This document shows positions 1 through 11,179 of a DNA stretch of 64,000 nt, piece by piece. This DNA comes from Paralithodes platypus (Eukaryota; Arthropoda; Malacostraca; Decapoda; Lithodidae), in assembly GCA_032716605.1 (NCBI GenBank), contig CM064485.1, positions 29,167,558 to 29,231,557 of the forward strand, read 5' to 3'. The notes under the pieces are model-generated. The model was given only the letters and a program-made list of their open reading frames with translations. It was not told the DNA's origin and made no database searches. Positions within the stretch are counted from its first letter, which is position 1. Every line of letters starts with the position of its first letter. A program made the position numbers and the translations under genes.

Positions 1-920
1 ACCTCCAGTTTCGACGCTACACTCCAAGAAAAAACACACCTGAGCCCAGTTTTCAGTGTGCCTACAGCACGTATCATCAGTCTAGAAACACAGGTACCTT
101 AACCCCTTATTGGCGGCGCTCGACTTAAGTCGTGCACCAATTTGCAGCAAGTTAGGAGCATTATTAAGGCTTTTAAAGGGTTAAAATAGAGTGCAAATGG
201 CCGGGAGCGCAGCGGGCCAGACAGCCGACTCCCAGGGCTTACCGCCGCCCATTAACTCATGTTCCCTGTGTTCTCGAGAGGCCGGCAGTGTAGCCAGTAG
301 TGAGCATAGCTGGGAAAAATATACCGCTATACGCTAAACTCCCATGTTCGTGGCACCACTGCAAGAGAACCACTAGTGCTACGTAGCTCGTTCTGGTCTC
401 ATTTTGAAGCTTTTAGTGCCTAGTTTTTTGCTGAATAAATTTCTTTTCATGCAGATACTTGATTGAGGGCCTGAATATGCCCAAATGAGCCCAAAACACC
501 CCGCTAGACAAGGGTTAAATAAGGCCCACAACACCCCCAAAGGGGAGGTGACAGGAGTTGTAGGCACAAAAACAGAGCACCAGAAAAAGTGTGCGTCATA
601 GAGTGTAGCGCGAAAAGGAATGTCTAATGAACCCGGTCGGGTTGTGCGGTGGACCCGTGACAACGGCTTAAGGAGCCAGATAGGATGGACAATGTTCTGC
701 AATTTTCTCTTTTCTTTCTCATCAATATTTTCATTTCCTTTAAAATAGTAGCCTCAAGAGTGTGTACAACGTACCTAGTAGAGAGAGTAAGGTGCTACTC
801 TAGATGTTATCGATTTAATCGCGCTAGTGATTACGATAATTGTCCGCTCCAGAGCGGAACGGAATTATACGATAGGTATATAGCTCTACGTTGGAGACGT
901 AGAGGCTACTACTAAATAAA
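1..920. other. Unassigned sequence at window start
   Basis: No coding region is supported here; the two open frames of 107 and 76 codons show no recognisable domain. A TTAA at 99-102 is followed by CCCCTTATTGGCGG, and a TTAA at 515-518 is preceded by a sequence whose reverse complement reads CCCTTGTCTAGCGG. This could be a further TTAA-flanked piggyBac-type MITE of about 410 bp, but the ends match only partly. Confidence 0.3.
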
Positions 921-1355
921 TGTATTAACCTGTTACAGCAATAAAACAAGTGGAAACAGCGTTTGGATGGTCAAAATCGGCGATACAGGCCAGGAGTTAC
1001 ATAATGTATGGCTGAGGCAACCTCCCTCCCCTCCTCTTGTCTGGAGAGACACTGTTACGCAATAGTCTCTCTCTCGCTCTTTCCCACGCTTGGTAACAGT
1101 GATGACAACGCCCTGCTACCAACTCGCTAATGTTAGCACGAAAATAGACTACAGAATAAGGGAATAACAGTGAAAATAGGTGATAACTGAAGGAGGGGAG
1201 GGAAGTGGGGAAGGAGGGGATGTGGAGGAGTGATATTTGGCATGGCCCAGGAGCAAAAAAAAAAAAAAAAAAGGGTTCAGGTTTTTTTGGGGTGTTTTAA
1301 ATGGATTTTTTTAGGCCCAGGATCTTAAAGAGTCTTCCTGCACTTGCCGGGTTAA
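921..1355 (-). mobile_element. piggyBac-type MITE, family B, left-truncated
   Basis: The right end reads (reverse complement) TTAA then CCCGGCAAGTGCAGGAAG, with TTAA at 1352-1355. The interior (from about 921) matches, in opposite orientation, the MITE at 31633-32265, including the tract around GCGTTTGGATGG and the A-run at about 1256-1274 (a T-run in the other copy). The left terminus is not found: similarity begins near the TTAA at 925-928. The flank right of the TTAA is the same sequence as the right arm end of the inverted repeat at 15822-15950, so it inserted at a TTAA of that repeat family. No coding capacity is seen. Confidence 0.6.
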
Positions 1356-1406
1356 ATACAATAATAATTTGTTTAGCTCGTATAGGTGCAATTATAGACC
1401 TATACC

Positions 1407-2155
1407 GTTACTTATTCCAATAGGTAACAGTTACTTATTCAAATAAGTAACAGAGTCCTGAACACAGTTACTTGTTACTTATTCCAATAGGTAACAGTTA
1501 CTTATTCGAATAAGTAACAGTCCTGAAAACAGTTACTTGTTACTTATTCCAATAAGTAAGTTACTTATTCGAATAAGTAACAGTCCTGAAAACAGCTACT
1601 TGTTACTTGTTACTTATTCCAATAAGTAACAGTTACTTATTTGAATAAGTACCAAGTAACAAGTAACTGTTTTCAGGACTCTGTTACCTATTGGAATAAG
1701 TAACACGTAACAATTTTCAATACTCTGTTGCCTATTGGAATAAGTAACAAGTACCGTAACTATTTTTCAATTCTCTGTTACTTATTCGAATAAGTAACTG
1801 TTACTTATTGGAATAAGTAACAAGTAACTGTTTTCGGGACTCTGTTACTTATTCGAATAAGTAACGATTACCTATTGGAATAAGTAACAAGTAACTGTTT
1901 TCAGGACTATGTTACTTATTCGAATAAGTAACTGTTACCTATTGGAATAAGTAACAAGTAACTGTTTCAAGACTGTTACTTATTCGAATAAGTAACAAGT
2001 AACTATTTTCATTACTCTGTTACTTATTCGAATAAGTAACTGTTACTTATTGGAATAAGTAACAAGTAACTGTTTTCAATACTTTGTTACTTATTAAAAT
2101 AAGTAACTGTTACTTATTGGAATAAGTAACAAGTAACTGTTTTCAGGACTCTGCT
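1407..2155. repeat. Palindromic minisatellite array with orientation switch
   Basis: The array is built from the near-perfect palindrome TTACTTATTCGAATAAGTAA and its variant with CCAATA in the centre, joined by TCCTGAAAACAG-type spacers. The repeat interval is about 50-67 bp. From 1407 to about 1645 the spacer reads CCTGAAAACAG; from about 1655 to 2155 it reads the reverse complement CTGTTTTCAGG. The whole array is therefore a large inverted repeat made of smaller palindromes. No coding content. Confidence 0.9.
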
Positions 2156-2164
2156 ACTTCTGCT

Positions 2165-2250
2165 TACCTCTGACCGGGTATAAGCTGTCCTATAGTGTTT
2201 ACTAGCCTATACTCCTTTGAAAGGACATTAGCCTAACCTAACATATCCTA
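2165..2250 (-). repeat. Dispersed repeat with CCTAACC motif
   Basis: The segment with GACCGGGTATAAGC, CTTTGAAAGGACATTAGCC and TAACCTAAC is the reverse complement of 14985-15072. Shorter forms of the same repeat occur near 12215-12260 and 15733-15775. Function unknown. Confidence 0.6.
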
Positions 2251-3680
2251 CAGTGTGCCAAAATTCGCCCATTTTCTTCGTGATCCCGAACCTAACATCT
2301 GAACAAATATTGATACTGAAATTGGCTGTGAGCCTGTGACTGTCCCGGGAGCCCCGCTAAACCTGCCATTCTATTTCTACATTAAACTCATCAAACGATA
2401 GTTGCTTTGCTCTACACTGTACTCTACATTGGCTATGATCTTAGAACTATTATATATCACCTACAGGTATTGAAGTCCAAATGCAGCTACTAATGTAAAT
2501 ATAAACGGATAAATCCAGAGCTCGAGTCATGTGAGCTATTTGTTTACACTGTGATTAAGCAACTTGTTCGGATGAGGTGAGTGTGACTTTAGCACTAATA
2601 TAACAAATATAAATAACAATAAGGAAACAGCCATCGTTCATAGAACGAACTCCTGGATGGGAGAGTCCGCCAAATACAAACAAACAAACAACCAATGTAC
2701 CCCTACACTCCGATGTTATATTGCGCCGAAGGCTGAGTCAAGACGAACACAACTACCGTAATGTTATTGGCACTCGAATGCTCAATAATATGTAGATTAA
2801 AGGATAATAATAGGTATTTATCTAAAACTATGTATATATTAACTAAACTACTCCATGTGTTTAATATATTGACTGAAATGAATAATGTAAAATATTAATT
2901 TAAGTTTGAATGTTAGTTTTCTGACGAAAAATTATCCCAGTTAACGCGATATTTTGTCGTATGGATTAATTTTAAGGGGTCTCTAATTTCTCAAAAATAG
3001 TGAATGAATATCAATTTTATGTATTTGACAAAGAGCGCAAGACCTTGAGGCATAAGGTAAGCTATAAATTAGTACGATTTTATGATGAATTACTGGTTTT
3101 TCAGGGGTATATAATGTGGTTGGATTAATGGAAAACAACGAAACGATATTAGCTATGTTCTACGTTGTGGTTTCAGAGAATGATCCAATGATGACGTCAA
3201 ATTAGCTTGCCGCCAATCAACTGTGGAACACTTGGAAATGTGTTTAGCTGTTATTTACCGATAGATTTGTGGAAAATAGAGTGAATTAAGGGGCTGGAAT
3301 ATAACATTGACTTCATGTGAATTGCGAGTGCCCTACACATTCTAAAATTGTGCATATTAATCTTGGGGGAACTCATTATATATAAGGTATAAGTTCAAGG
3401 TGATGCTTTGGATAAACCTGACTTTTAGCAAGCACCAAACAGCAATTTTGTAAGTAGCCAAGCATATTATTTTTTCAGATAAGCCTAGGCCTAGGCCTAC
3501 TTGTATTAGCCTAGGCCTATGATGATAATAATGATTTGAAGCAGAAATGAGTAACCTAGGCTGAGGCTAGGCGTATTAGGCTTAGGATAACCCATTATCC
3601 AACAATCTTAGGACTGCCCCCACTAGTGGGGCTATGTATAATGTATTGATAGGCTAATGAAGATCAAGGAAGATTTGAGG
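2251..3680. other. Non-coding, no element recognised
   Basis: AT-rich sequence with stops in all frames. It contains a short CAAA-type repeat near 2678-2690 and AGGCCT-rich motifs at 3482-3520. I see no gene, RNA or defined repeat boundary. Confidence 0.5.
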
Positions 3681-3690
3681 TTAACCCCTC

Positions 3691-3763
3691 CAACCCGGAT
3701 GGGCTCTTGAACGCCCATAACAACCTCGGCCCGCGCAACCCGGAAGGGCTCTTGAACGCCCAT
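3691..3763 (+). repeat. Subterminal 28-bp direct repeat of the piggyBac left end
   Basis: Two copies (3691-3718, 3736-3763) start CAACCCGGA and end GAACGCCCAT, differ at one base and start 45 bp apart. They lie just inside the left terminal repeat. Direct subterminal repeats in this position are typical of transposase binding sites; that role is inferred. Confidence 0.7.
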
Positions 3764-3877
3764 TGCTTGCATGCGTGCTTTCGAATGCCGCGCGTACATT
3801 TTCGGTATCGTGGGACGGTAGGTGGCGCCACCAGGCGTAAACTCCGCCACAGCAACAGTATCTACCCCGACGCCATC

Positions 3878-6751
3878 ATGGACAGTACGCCAAATAGTGA
3901 TTCCGCTGTGTCCGATACCGTGCTTCCTACGACGCCCTTGCTTGTTCGTCGCGCCTTACCCCGACGCCATCGCCTAAATGTGTTATCTCCCGGAGGTATT
4001 GAGACGACATTGAGACTTTATGAGCGAGCTGATGCCAAGCATAATGTTAATGATGAAGTCAGTGACGACTCCAGTAATTATAAGTCGAGTGATTATGGCC
4101 ATGAGAGTGATAAAGAAGAGCAATTCCTGGGATTTGCGAGAGAACATGACAGTGATGAGAGTGATGAAGGTGATGTACCAGTTGTTGAGGAAGCTGGTTT
4201 ACCTAAAGACAGTGAACTTGAGAGAGTGAGCGAGTGGGAGAGTTCAAGGTCACTCACCAAATTTCGCTTAAGTGACACGACGCCAAGCCCTTCCCCAGGT
4301 AAATCGCCTTTCAAGCTACATTTGTATAAGCAGAAAATACTTGAGAAGGCGGCCGCGGCAGCTAGGGAACAAGCAAAACTACTTGGTGAGGATGAGGCTG
4401 TGAGTGAGGGTCAGCGTGGTGACCCTTCTCGTCCGCCATTGTCTCCCTTATCTACCCACGCCACCCAAGATGACCCGGATGCCCCGCATTCTTCCCCACC
4501 ACCCCCACCATTGCCAAGGGTTGAGGACCCCACACTTTCGGCCTATTTGCCTCCTAGGTCCCCCGACAGGAGACATACTGCTGCCGAAAAGGGGAAAGGT
4601 AGGAAATATACCAAGAAAATTAAGAAAAGTAAGAGAGTTTTGTTCGAGGCTCCCGCGGCGTCCACCCCGGCCGGCCCCAGCCATACGTCCCCGCAACTTT
4701 CCCCACGGTCCTCCCCACCTCTCCCGCCTTCAACATGTCTTCCTGAAGAAGTCTTTGAGCTCGCATCACCAATACCTGGCCCTAGTGACAGTGAAACATT
4801 GCTTTCTGTCACTCGTCGCAGGCCAAGGAGCCCGGGACCTCGGGGGGACACAGCCTCACCTGCCACTCCTTCCCCACCTCGCCCACCCGCACGCCGCCCA
4901 CGCATCACTGGTTCCCCGCCAGATTATGTGGGGGCCACTGATGATGAAGGGCACCTCTCTCAAGACTCTGGCCATGATTACATAGGTCCACCGTCAGGGC
5001 AAGATGACCACTCTGACGATGACTATATGGACATCGACGACCCTCGACCCATCCGCTTGGCCCGGCGTCGTGCTGCCCACCGCCCTGGCCGCCGCCCTCG
5101 CCGCCCTAGGGCGCGCGCCTCCCGAGTTGGCCGTGGGCGTGCTGGGCCACCAGCTGGAACTCCTCGTCAGCGTAGACAAGACCCATTCTACGTTTTTCAG
5201 TGGCAAGACGTAGTTGATGAGGATGCATACAACCCTGATGTGCCAGCTTTTGATGAGGTACTGGAGGGTTCAGGCGTTACCCCCAATTTTCCTGCAGGCC
5301 CCAATGCTCCACCACACGAACTGTTTGAGGCCTTCTTTGATGAGGAGGTGGTAGGCTATGTTGTCAAAGAGACAAATAAGCAGCACCAATTCCAGGTCCA
5401 CTTTTTGGGAAAGGTGACCAAGGGCCACATGAGGCAGTGGACCCCAGTGACTCATAAAGAGTTCATGGTGTTCCTGGCACTCACCATGCTAATGCCTCAT
5501 GTCAAGAAGCATAGGTTGCCTGACTATTGGATCACCAATGATCTGATATCCACCCCTGCCTTCGGGAAATATATGTCTCGCGACCGGTACCTTGATATCC
5601 TCGCAGCGCTCCATCTTGTCACCAACCTTGACGTCCACCTCCCAGACAAGCTGTGGAAGATTAGGACGTTGTATGAGATGATGCGAGAACGCTTCACCTC
5701 CTACTTCAAGCCCTTCCGCAAGGTCGTCATTGACGAGTCTCTTGTGCTGTTCCGGGGAAAACTCAGCTTCCGGCAGTACATCCCCTCAAAAAGACATCGC
5801 TTTGGCATAAAATTCTTTGTGCTGTGCGACTGCCAAACTGGCTATGTCCTGGACTTCCTGGTCTACAGCGGGAAGGAAGGGGACTTGCTTGTGGACCCCC
5901 TCATTGGCTTTGGCGGAGCAGTGGTGCAAGCCATGATGGACCGCTACTTTCATAAGAATCACGTCCTCTACACGGACAATTATTACACGTCCCCCACTCT
6001 CTCACAGTACCTGCATGAGCGCAAGACGGGGACTGTAGGCACAGTACGAGGGAAAAGGAAGGGCATGCCACCTTTCCCTCCAAAGACCAAAAAAGGTGAT
6101 GTGTTCAAGAAGAAGTCGGGGCCCATTCTGGCTATCCACTGGCACGACCAGCGGAAGGTCAACCTCCTGACCACCATCCACAAGGGGGAAATGGTGGAGA
6201 CTGGTAAGGTGGATCGCCGCACCCAGGCCAGGGTGACCAAGCCCGATGCTGTCCTGGACTACAACATCAACATGAGGCTGGTGGACAAGTCCGACATGCA
6301 GATAGGCTTCATTGACTGCCTGCGTACCTCGTGCAGATGGTACAAAAAGTTCTTTCTGCATATGGTGGACATGTCAGTTCTGAATGCCTAAAACATATAC
6401 AAGCTTCGGAATGTGAACACACCCATGAAGTTCAATAGCCTGCGGAGGTTCCAAAAGCAGGTGTTGACGGAGCTCCTGGAGAAGTATGCTATGCCACAGA
6501 GGGCAGTGGCACATCCTGGGCCCGCCGTTATTGACCGCTTGCAGTCTTCTCAATACTTGATTAGGCACAGGCTTGGTTCCCTGCCTCAGAATGAATCCGG
6601 AAGAACACAGCAGAAGCGGTGCCATGTCTGCTACAACAGCAGGGTGAAGCCGAGGTCAGGTAAAAAGTCAACCCTGGAGTGTGTGGAGTGCAAGGTGGCA
6701 CTCTGTGCTGTAGATTGCTTCTTTGATTACCACTCCAAGCTGGAGTTCTAA
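3878..6751 (+). pseudogene. piggyBac-type transposase with one internal stop
   Basis: The enzyme would cut and paste the surrounding TTAA-flanked element using a DDE/D RNase H-like domain. I start it at ATG 3878 (A at -3, G at +4); the frame is also open from 3707, but that part is terminal repeat. The first 400 or so residues are acidic and proline/serine-rich, much longer than in the classical moth enzyme of about 594 aa. The DDE domain follows: VVIDESLVLFRGKLSF carries the first Asp, YTDNYYTSPTL the second, and MRLVDKSDMQIGF the third. A TAA at 6389-6391 interrupts right after VLNA. The same frame then reads NIYKLRNVNTP and continues to the Cys-rich zinc-binding tail with CHVC, CVEC, CAVDCFFDYH, ending at 6751. 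One base change would explain the stop, so inactivation is recent, or the base is an error. The tail is normally needed for activity. Confidence 0.88.
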
Positions 6752-7020
6752 TAATCATACTGAAATTGCCAAATAAAATGACAATATGTACACTATAATT
6801 ATATAGGCAAAAAGTGGAAGAAAACCAATGTATTGTAATACAAAAGTCATGTATTATGAGAACATTGATACAAATACAATTACACCATAATAATATGTGA
6901 AAGTGACACATATGTATATACCAAGTGACATTCATATGATTAGAACCTATAGAATATATAAATCAGTGAAAAAAGACACAATAAATTGTATATAAAACGT
7001 TTACAAATCATATAACTAAG

Positions 7021-7536
7021 TGAAAGTGACACAAGACCTAATATTTGATGGCCAAAGTATAATAAACACCTGTGATAACGAATAATCAGTGCCTAATACA
7101 ACAATAACCTACCTCAATTACTAATAAAATGTACGGTATCGAGTGAAAATGAGCATTATCAGTGACAGTGACACTCTCTAAAGCATATTTGTCAAAGTGA
7201 AAGTGACACAAGACCTAATATTTGATGGCCAAAGTATAATAAACACCTGTGATAACGAATAATCAGTGCCTAATACAACAATAACCTACCTCAATTACTA
7301 ATAAAATGTACGGTATCGAGTGAAAATGAGCATTATCAGTGACAGTGACACTCTCTAAAGCATATTTGTCAAAGTGAAAGTGACACAAGACCTAATATTT
7401 GATGGCCAAAGTATAATAAACACCTGTGATAACGAATAATCAGTGCCTAATACAACAATAAGCTACCTCAATTACTAATAAAATGTACGGTATCGAGTGA
7501 AAATTAGCAATATCAGTGACAGTGATACCCTAATAA
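7021..7536 (+). repeat. 177-bp tandem repeat in piggyBac 3' region
   Basis: TGAAAGTGACACAAGACC recurs at 7021, 7198 and 7375, a period of exactly 177 bp. The first two units are almost identical and the third decays near 7500-7536. Each unit carries several GTGACA/GTGAAA motifs. It lies between the transposase stop and the right terminal repeat. Confidence 0.95.
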
Positions 7537-7941
7537 ACATATTTTATATAATTGGCCTCAAAATAACTAGAAAATATCAAATAAACATCACATTTTCAAT
7601 ATCAAACACTAAAATCGTCTAAGGGAGATAAATACTTTGGCGCGGCGAGCGGCTAGGTGCGTCGTAGCCATGGCCGGGGCGACGCGTCCGAACGCGGGAA
7701 GAATTTGCCGCCGAAAAGCACTCGTCTTCCCGCGCTCACCATTATGCAACCAGAGGGGCTAGAGACCTCTACTCAACGCCATTCGACAGAGGAAGGTTTG
7801 TGGAACATTATTCTTTTTTATTCACAACATTACATGACATATTCATTGACTTACAGAGTAGTTAACATAGGCCAAAGATCGTCAAAACACCCGGTACCGG
7901 AGCACAGTCGTAAGCTATAGCCCCCGGGGCTGGAGGGTTAA

Positions 7942-8640
7942 AGACAGTAAAAAATAAGGTTAGCTAGGCTATAGCCTATGGCTAGCCTATGACAATAACA
8001 GTTTGCCGTCATGCCGTGGGACTGTCTATAGGATTTATTGAGGAGCCCTCACCACCGCCTTGCCCCTCCCCAGGGCTTGTTGAAATTCACATCTAGCCTA
8101 CTGCCTAGTTCCTCAACGGTCAACCTATTATTGTATCCCACGACAGTCAAAATAGATGCGAACATGCAAGTAGTGTAAACAAGGCACGGCCTGGCAGGCG
8201 GTAGCCTACGCCTGAATACTACATCCTTACCATTATTTTTTAGGTACGGTACCGGTATATAAGCTGAAGCCTATGAAACGGTACGGATATAATCCTGTGT
8301 AGCGGGTGAACCTGTACATAGGCTAGCCTATATCTCAATAATTTGGTAATGTTACAATTGTTTTTTACATTTTACATTTATAAATATTCCACTAATAGGC
8401 TATACTAGTTATTTAAGGTTAGGTTAGGTTTTGGTTAGGATAGGCTAGGTTAAAGATATTGTTCAATGTTTCTTAGTAAATAGGCATCTGAAAAACAGTT
8501 CCCGCGGGCCGCTACACAGGAGCTTACCAACGGTACGTAACAGACAGTCCTAACCTAACCTAACTTAGTGTCCAAAGTGAGGTCTGCTGCTAGCCTATGT
8601 TCTTATAACAACATTGTTATATAACAGCGTTATATAACAG
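7942..8640. other. Non-coding with TAGCCTA/GGTTAGG motifs
   Basis: Low-complexity host DNA rich in TAGGCTA and AGCCTATG words and a short degenerate GGTTAGG run near 8417-8455. No open frame with a recognisable product. The stretch 8612-8642 has short TTATATAACAGCG repeats that abut the truncated LINE. Confidence 0.5.
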
Positions 8641-8642
8641 CG

Positions 8643-9630
8643 TTGTTAGGATGGATTAGGTCATGGCTAATGGGTAGGAAGCAGAGAGTCAGCATAAATG
8701 GTACTAAGTCAGAATGGGGATCAGTCAAGAGTGGTGTCCCCCAGGGATCTGTATTAGGTCCTCTGTTGTTTATTATATACATAAATGACCTTGATTTAGG
8801 TATAACTAATAGGATAAGTAAATTTGCAGACGATACCAAAATGGGGAGAAAAATTGATTCAGTTAGAGATATAGAGTGTCTGCAAAGGGATCTAGATACC
8901 TTACACGAATGGTCAGTAAAATGGCAGATAAAGTTTAACATTGACAAATGCAAGGTATTAAAGATAGGGAAGATGCATACAAATTTTAAATATAAACTAG
9001 CTAATATGGAATTAGAAAACTCAGACTGTGAGAAAGATCTAGGGGTGTTTGTTAGCAATGATTTGAAGCCTAGAAAACAATGTATAAGCGTTCGTAACAA
9101 GGCAAACAGGATTCTCGGGTTCATATCTAGGAGTGTGAGTAACAGAACTGCTGATGTTATCTTAAAACTTTACTTGTCATTAGTGAGACCCCATATGGAT
9201 TATGCTGTTCAAATTATGGGTCCTTATTACAGAATGGACATAGATTCATTGGAGAGAGTACAACGTAGAATGACAAAAATTATCCATAATTAGAAATCTT
9301 CCGTATGAAGAAAGGTTGAAGAAATTACGCTTACATTCGTTAGAGAAACGCAGAGTTAGAGGTGACATGATAGAGGTATTCAAGTGGGTTAGTGGAATTA
9401 ATAAAGGAGACATGAAAAATGTACTAAAGCTCAGTGATAGCGAAATAACTCGTACAAATGGTTTCAAATTAGATAAATTTAGTTTCAGAAAAGATATAGG
9501 CAAATATTGGTTTGGTAACCGAGTTGTAGATGGGTGGAATAGGCTACCAAGTGATATAGTGGGATCAAGAACGATAGGGAGCTTTAAGATAAAATTAGAT
9601 AGGCATATGGACGAGATGGGTTGGGTGTGA
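8643..9630 (+). pseudogene. LINE reverse transcriptase, 3' part, frameshifted
   Basis: The first frame (8643-9293) has the RT motifs SGVPQGSVLGPLLFIIYIND and the catalytic FADDTKM, then the conserved region DLGVFVSNDLKP, KANRILGFISRS, LVRPHMDYAVQ and LERVQRRMTKIIHN. It stops at 9291-9293. The protein continues in another frame from RNLPYEERLKKLRLHSLEKRRV to the stop at 9630, so an indel near 9288 broke it. There is no start Met; the fragment begins at the WIRSWLMGRKQRVSING segment. The family (CR1, Jockey or a close clade) is judged by motif style only. Not functional as it stands. Confidence 0.85.
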
Positions 9631-9830
9631 AGGGGGATCTACCAGGTGTGGGCCAATCGGCGCTCAGCAGACCCCCGTAATCTTGTGTTAATCTCTGACC
9701 GTTTTGGTGGGGTCAGTACTCAAGGTATTAGTGAGATGGGTCTATAATTGGGCCTTGTAATTGGGGTTGGGTGTGACAGGGATCTGCCTTGTATGGGCCG
9801 ATCGGCTTTTTGCAGACTCCCATTTTCTTA
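8643..9830 (+). mobile_element. 5'-truncated non-LTR retrotransposon (CR1/Jockey-like LINE)
   Basis: The fragment starts abruptly inside the reverse transcriptase, as is usual for 5' truncation during target-primed reverse transcription. It runs through the RT C-terminal region and a 3' UTR. The UTR contains a diverged direct duplication starting GGTTGGGTGTGA at about 9619 and again at about 9762. No poly-A tail is visible; the end near 9830 is estimated from the end of that duplication. Confidence 0.7.
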
Positions 9831-11179
9831 TGTTTTATAACATTTTCTGCCAAAGTACCGGCACAATTTAATAAAGAGTGTACACTGTACCAGTACAGTA
9901 CTGTATAGGCCTAGCCTAGATTAAGCCTACCACCCTACAATGTATTTATAGAGTTTTCGGCCATGATTTGGGTAGACCTGTCACTGAAGAATACTTTCGC
10001 AGTCTTACCGTTTGTTTTTGTTTTCAAGGTATAGGCTATAGGCAGAATAGGCTACAGTAGGTATTACTGGTACCCGGTATCTAATTTTATTGTAGTTTAT
10101 ATTATGAGTGGAAGATTTGCAATAACTTACCCTAACCAAAGTCTAAACTTAGTGTCCAAAGTGGGATCTGCACCCTGCCTCTATGTTCTCATTTTGTATA
10201 CCGGTAACTTTTTAGCCAGATTACCGGTACAATTTAATAAGTGTATAGCCAGCAGCTAGGCCTACCGCGGCCCGCCTACAGTGCATTTATAGATTTCCCA
10301 GAATCCCGGCCATGACTTGGGTATCACTAAAGAATCTTTCCGCAGCCTTATGTACAATTGTTTGTTTTTATTTCTTCAAGGAATATAGTACAGTAGTTTA
10401 TTGTTCAATTGTTTATCATGTTATGAGTAGATAATTTGCATTACCTTACCCTAACCTAACTTTACTTAGTCTTAGTGTCCAAAGTGGGGGCAGCGGGCTG
10501 CCACTATCCCCACACCCGCTAACTAACATATATAATTGGTATGTCAGTATAACTAAATAAGTTGGTCACCAATTATTTTGCAATATTTGAAAACAAATAT
10601 GGATTTTATATGCTCTAAACATAATATGAAAATGTTTTTTAAGCCTCGGCAAAACCAAATAAAAATATATGGTACTAAAATGGAATTTTGTCGTAACATG
10701 GTTGTCAATACCTTCCTATAGACGGCACCGATTCGTACACACGCCATTTTCACCTGTCTCCCGAGGTCTGTCCACCAGCTTTTTAGTCAACACTAACTCC
10801 ACCTGCCCATAGGTTGGGTTAGGTTAGGTTAATTAGGTTAGATTGTGCATCCGCTTGATCAGGAATTTGCCCGAAGTGACTCGCATTGGTATTTACAGAT
10901 ACGGCCGAATACCGGTAGGCTACTAAATGGGTGCCAACCCAACCGCCATGTTGTATCCCACGCAGGGTGTAAAACGAGGCCGATTATCGTAATGCTACTC
11001 AACTTCGCTTTACTGTACAATTAATGCTACCCATAGGCTAACAAAAAATATTCTTCATTGAATTGACGGTTGATTAATCGATAGGCTAATCAATTTCTCA
11101 GATAATAAGATCAGGCTATCTGAAAAGACTGAATAGTATGAACACAAAATAAGCCTAGCCTACACAAAATATAATTAGG
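9831..11179. other. Non-coding; includes one dispersed repeat copy
   Basis: No gene seen. TAGGCCTAGCC-type words are frequent. The part 10590-10745 is an inverted copy of the repeat found in tandem at 12425-12665 (shared words GTTGTCAATACC, GTACTAAAATGG, AAAACC, TGCTCTAAACAT). Degenerate GGTTAGG words lie near 10813-10845. Confidence 0.5.

Larger units (their letters stand above)
3685..7937 (+). mobile_element. piggyBac-like DNA transposon, near complete
   Basis: The element is flanked by TTAA at 3681-3684 and 7938-7941, the duplication piggyBac makes. The left end reads CCCCTCCAACCCGG and the right end, reverse complemented, CCCTCCAGCCCCGG: short imperfect terminal inverted repeats. Inside are a transposase reading frame (3878-6751) with one in-frame stop and a long 3' region holding a 177-bp tandem repeat. 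The left subterminal region carries a 28-bp direct repeat (3691-3718 and 3736-3763, one mismatch), a possible transposase-binding site. Length 4253 bp, long for the family. Boundaries rest on the TTAA plus terminal repeats and are fairly secure. Confidence 0.85.

Noticed and set aside
379..915. Two open frames of 107 and 76 codons as genes
   Set aside because: No domain, no similarity to anything recognised, composition as in the non-coding surroundings.
1407..2155. CRISPR-like array of short palindromic repeats
   Set aside because: Spacers are not unique, intervals are irregular, the repeats change orientation, and the surrounding DNA is eukaryotic.
4448..4908. Frames opposite the transposase N-terminal region
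   Set aside because: Shadows of the Pro/Ser-rich coding strand.
3685..7937. The resident piggyBac as the source enzyme for the MITEs
   Set aside because: Its ends (CCCCTCCAACCCGG) do not match those of families A or B (CCCGGCAAGYGC); another autonomous element is more likely.
8415..8455. Telomere (TTAGG repeats)
   Set aside because: Only short, degenerate GGTTAGG runs scattered at several places; no long perfect array.
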